From assembly GCA_009693115.1 (NCBI GenBank), contig SHXW01000017.1, positions 1 to 56,120 of the forward strand: DNA of 56,120 nucleotides, in the 5' to 3' direction. Positions 53,552 through 56,120 of this stretch are shown here, piece after piece (the stretch's first letter is position 1; every line of letters begins with the position of its first letter). A program made the translations under genes and the position numbers. The notes beneath the pieces were generated by a model. The model did no database searches. It was not told the DNA's origin and was given only the letters and a program-made list of their open reading frames with translations. Source of the stretch: Dehalococcoidia bacterium. Lineage in GTDB: Bacteria > Chloroflexota > Dehalococcoidia > Lucifugimonadales > Lucifugimonadaceae.

Positions 53552-54607
53552 TTGCCAGCAAAGATCCGGGTAGACCTCCGCTCAGACACGGTCTCCAAGC
53601 CCACGCCCGAAATGCGCAAGGCCATGTACGACGCTGAAGTGGGTGATGACGTTTACGGTGACGACCCCACCACCAACAGGCTCCAGGAAAAGGCTGCAGA
53701 GATGCTCGGCAAAGAAGCCGGCCTCTTTGTCACTTCTGGAACACAGAGCAACCTCGTCGCAGTCCTGGCTCAGGCCACGCGCGGCGACGAGATCATCGTC
53801 GGTGACAAGTGCCACATCTTCAACAGCGAGGCTGGTGGTACCTCCGTCCTCGGCAGCATCGTCATGTATCCCATCAAGACCCAGCCGGACGGCACGTTCG
53901 ACACCGAGGACATTAACGGAGCGATCAAGCCGCGCGACTACCACAAGCCCACGACAGTTCTCCTCTGTCTCGAAAACACTCACAACCTTACGGGCGGCCG
54001 CGCCGTCACGCCCTCCGCCACCAAAAAGATGGCCGACGCCGGGCGAAAGAAGGGCCTGCGCGTCCACCTGGATGGAGCACGCCTGTTCAATGCATCCGCC
54101 GCGCTGGAATGTCCCGTGACGGAACTAACGAAGAGTGTGGACACGGTCGGGTTCTGCTTGTCGAAGAGCCTGTGCTGCCCAATAGGCAGCGTATTGTGCG
54201 GCGATAAAGACTTCATCGGCGAGGCTAAACGCTGGCGCAAGATGCTCGGTGGCGGGATGCGCCAGGTCGGCATCGTCGCAGCGGCGGGAATCGTCGCGCT
54301 CGACACAATGGTTGACCGGTTGGCCGACGATCACGCGAACGCCAAGAAACTCGCAGGCGGGCTAGTCGAAATCAAGGGCATAAAACTCGATGCCTCTATT
54401 GTGCAGACGAACATTGTCCGCTTCGGCGTCCCGAAGGGCTCGGGCGGTAAGATCGCCGCGCTGCTCAAGGAGGAGGGCGTCCAGATCAACGGTGGTGATT
54501 CCGACCTCCGCATGGTCACTTACCACGGTGTCTCCAGCGCGGACATAGAGTTCACGCTGCGATCCATGCGCAAGGTCATGTCAATAGTCAATAAGTCCGC
54601 TGCGTAA
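53552..54607 (+). CDS. ltaE: Low-specificity L-threonine aldolase
   Basis: A 351-residue PLP enzyme of the threonine aldolase/tyrosine-phenol-lyase fold: VDLRSDTVSKPTPEMRKAM, GDDVYGDDPTTNRLQE, FVTSGTQSNLVA, CLENTHNLTGGR, VHLDGARLFNA and the PLP lysine in CLSKSLCCPIGS. It splits L-threonine or allo-threonine into glycine and acetaldehyde. The open frame starts at 53336, but the TTG at 53552 has AGGGG seven bases upstream and matches the family's start. Between it and rarA (convergent) are two degenerate palindromic repeats (about 54606-54652 and 54698-54740). Confidence 0.92.
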   Translation: MPAKIRVDLRSDTVSKPTPEMRKAMYDAEVGDDVYGDDPTTNRLQEKAAEMLGKEAGLFVTSGTQSNLVAVLAQATRGDEIIVGDKCHIFNSEAGGTSVLGSIVMYPIKTQPDGTFDTEDINGAIKPRDYHKPTTVLLCLENTHNLTGGRAVTPSATKKMADAGRKKGLRVHLDGARLFNASAALECPVTELTKSVDTVGFCLSKSLCCPIGSVLCGDKDFIGEAKRWRKMLGGGMRQVGIVAAAGIVALDTMVDRLADDHANAKKLAGGLVEIKGIKLDASIVQTNIVRFGVPKGSGGKIAALLKEEGVQINGGDSDLRMVTYHGVSSADIEFTLRSMRKVMSIVNKSAA

Positions 54608-54782
54608 TCCTCTCCATCGGGTGCTCTTTGGGAGCGAGAGGGCTTGGGTGTGAGGTGACCAACTATGCAAACACTACTAAGAACTGTTCACTGACTCTGA
54701 CCCTCTCCCAGTTGGAGGCGGGTCAGGGTTCAGGGCATCTTGGCCAAGTTTCGCTTGTGGCAGCCCCGCTCGGCAGGTACCC

Positions 54783-56120
54783 CTAACTCCGCTCCCGCTG
54801 CTCTTCTGACTCGGGCTGGCGCTGCGATTTCGGCGCGTACTTTGGGCCCCACCAGCGGCGCAGGCGTTCGGCCGCCTCCCGTTCTGCTCCGAGCGCGCCC
54901 GGGAAGTAGTACCTGTGCCCGCGGAGGTTGTCCGGCAGGTTCTCCATCGCCGTGAAGTGCTCCTCGTAATCGTGCGCGTACTTGTAGCCCTCGCCGTAGC
55001 CCAAGCGCTTCATCAAGCCAGTTGGCGCGTTGCGGAGGTGCATCGGTACAGGCTCGTTGCGGCTGTTTTGAACGTCAAGCAGGGCGCGGCCTATCGCCGC
55101 ATACGCCGAGTTGCTTTTAGGGGCCGAGGCCAGGTACACGACCGCCTCTGCCAGCGGGATGCGACCCTCAGGCATCCCGACGAAGTGGACAGCCTGCTGC
55201 GCGGCCATCGCCACTACCAACGCCATGGGGTCGGCAAGCCCAACGTCTTCTGCGGCCGAGACCACGAGCCGCCGGGCTATGAACATCGGGTCTTCGCCAG
55301 CATCGATCATCCTCGCCATGTAATAGAGCGATGCGTCCGGGTCCGACGACCTTATGCACTTGATGAACGCCGAAATCGTGTCGTAGTGCAGGTCTCCTTG
55401 GCGGTCATAGCGGGCCTGACGCTGTAACGCAGCGCCCATGGTCTTGGCAGTCACGACTCGGCCACCCGGGCCGTCAGGCTGCGTGGACTGCGCGGCAAGC
55501 TCCAGCGAGTCCAGCGCTGTGCGGGCGTCCCCGTTTGCCACGCGTATTAAGAGCGCACGCGCATCAACCTCGAGTTTCGCCTTCAGGATGCCCAGCCCAT
55601 GGTTTTCATCCGTCAGGGCACGATCAATCAGCCTGCCCAGGTCGTCGTCCGAAAGCGCGTTCAGCGTGTACACGCGCGCCCGGCTGAGGAGCGGCGCAAT
55701 CACCTCGAACGACGGGTTCTCCGTTGTCGCGCCGATGAGGACGATGGTCCCATCCTCGACGTGGGGCAGGAGCGCATCCTGCTGTGACTTTGAGAAGCGG
55801 TGTAGTTCATCCACGAACAGGATCGTGCGCTGGCCCTGCTCACCCAAGCGCCTTCGTGCTGCCTCCACCGCTGTCCGCAGGTCGGCGACTCCCGATGACA
55901 CAGCAGAGAGTTGCTCGAAGTGCGACCTGGTCATGCGGGCAATGATGCGAGCGAGCGTAGTCTTGCCGGAGCCGGGCGGCCCCCAGAGCACCATCGAAGG
56001 CACGCGGTCCTCTTCGATCGCGTGCCGCAAGAGCGCCCCGTCACCAAGCAGGTGCTCCTGCCCTACAAAGTCGTCCAGACTCTCGGGGCGCATACGTGCC
56101 GCGAGAGGCGCCACCTTGCG
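54783..56120 (-). CDS. rarA: Replication-associated recombination ATPase RarA/MgsA (5' end outside the window)
   Basis: An AAA+ ATPase related to clamp loaders. Walker A GPPGSGKTT, Walker B ILFVDELHRFSKSQQD, sensor 1 IGATTENPSFEV and the C-terminal MgsA domain (AYAAIGRALLDVQNSRNEPVP, YGEGYKYAHDYEEHF) are present. It acts at stalled forks. A GTG at 56114 opens the frame in the window, but sequence before it continues in frame to the edge (K, R) and typical RarA starts a few residues earlier, so the gene very probably begins just outside. The C-terminus is low-complexity (QRQPESEEQRERS). Confidence 0.92.
   Translation of the reverse strand, partial: RKVAPLAARMRPESLDDFVGQEHLLGDGALLRHAIEEDRVPSMVLWGPPGSGKTTLARIIARMTRSHFEQLSAVSSGVADLRTAVEAARRRLGEQGQRTILFVDELHRFSKSQQDALLPHVEDGTIVLIGATTENPSFEVIAPLLSRARVYTLNALSDDDLGRLIDRALTDENHGLGILKAKLEVDARALLIRVANGDARTALDSLELAAQSTQPDGPGGRVVTAKTMGAALQRQARYDRQGDLHYDTISAFIKCIRSSDPDASLYYMARMIDAGEDPMFIARRLVVSAAEDVGLADPMALVVAMAAQQAVHFVGMPEGRIPLAEAVVYLASAPKSNSAYAAIGRALLDVQNSRNEPVPMHLRNAPTGLMKRLGYGEGYKYAHDYEEHFTAMENLPDNLRGHRYYFPGALGAEREAAERLRRWWGPKYAPKSQRQPESEEQRERS

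Noticed and set aside
2304-54740. Possible CRISPR array from recurring CCCTCTCCC motifs
   Set aside because: Copies are dispersed and irregular, with no spacer-repeat periodicity and no cas genes.
1-56120. tRNA or rRNA genes
   Set aside because: No cloverleaf with GGTTCGAATCC-like T arm or rRNA segment was found by eye in the intergenic regions; a tRNAscan run would be decisive.

Overview
The window is a gene-dense, GC-rich bacterial chromosome segment with many GTG and TTG starts, short overlaps (ATGA, GTGA, TGATG) and no phage, transposase, rRNA, tRNA or CRISPR. A single-membrane style gene set (LspA, lipoprotein binding protein, SecA/SecG, YvcK), a SUF iron-sulfur cluster with SufU, GatB, PolX, a short-type ValS and catabolic enzymes such as MlrC/M81, PrpBCD, PxpABC and MmgE/PrpD suggest an uncultured Chloroflexota (SAR202 or another Dehalococcoidia-like lineage). 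This placement is inference from gene content, not from a marker alignment.

Layout. 119-7350 (minus): a thiamine-diphosphate enzyme, a small cupin, the 2-methylcitrate cycle genes prpD, prpC and prpB with a 46-residue membrane protein wedged before prpD, and a TauE/SafE exporter. 7672-12460 (minus): a DapA-like aldolase, a biotin carrier protein with a coupled small partner, and 5-oxoprolinase pxpC, pxpB, pxpA. 12713-17921: DUF971 protein, a Gfo/Idh/MocA-like protein (plus), then secG, yvcK and gatB (minus). 18378-24263 (plus): sufB-sufC-sufD-sufS-sufU behind a clear promoter and an Rrf2-type inverted repeat. 24302-28429: an orphan lipoprotein binding protein, a sugar-nucleotide epimerase and a cytoplasmic THI5-like binding protein. 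28545-41223 (minus): M81 peptidase, valS, DUF1801 protein, an unknown protein, polX, secA, prs and an ArsC/Spx-like gene. 41310-46756 (plus): an MFS transporter overlapping ispH, then lspA, an RluD-type synthase and an SDR. 47025-50931 (minus): a zinc alcohol dehydrogenase coupled to an unusual iPGM-like protein, and a DUF192 protein. 51083-56120: a second MFS transporter, an alpha/beta hydrolase, threonine aldolase and the 3' part of rarA.

The most interesting signal is at 40882-41223. An ArsC/Spx-like reading frame is interrupted by one in-frame TGA exactly where the catalytic cysteine of the CxxC motif belongs. The TGA is followed at the proper distance by a strong stem-loop with a G-starting apical loop, as expected for a bacterial SECIS element. 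This is a candidate selenoprotein that ordinary gene calling splits and loses.

Other points: a TPP-riboswitch-like leader before the iPGM-like gene; a dispersed palindromic repeat (read in protein as PSPLQGEG-like peptides) that sits inside valS and prpD, at the start of rluD, and at the 5' edge of the cupin gene, which has lost any normal start codon; and a perfect copy of that repeat between two convergent genes, where it probably serves as a two-way terminator.
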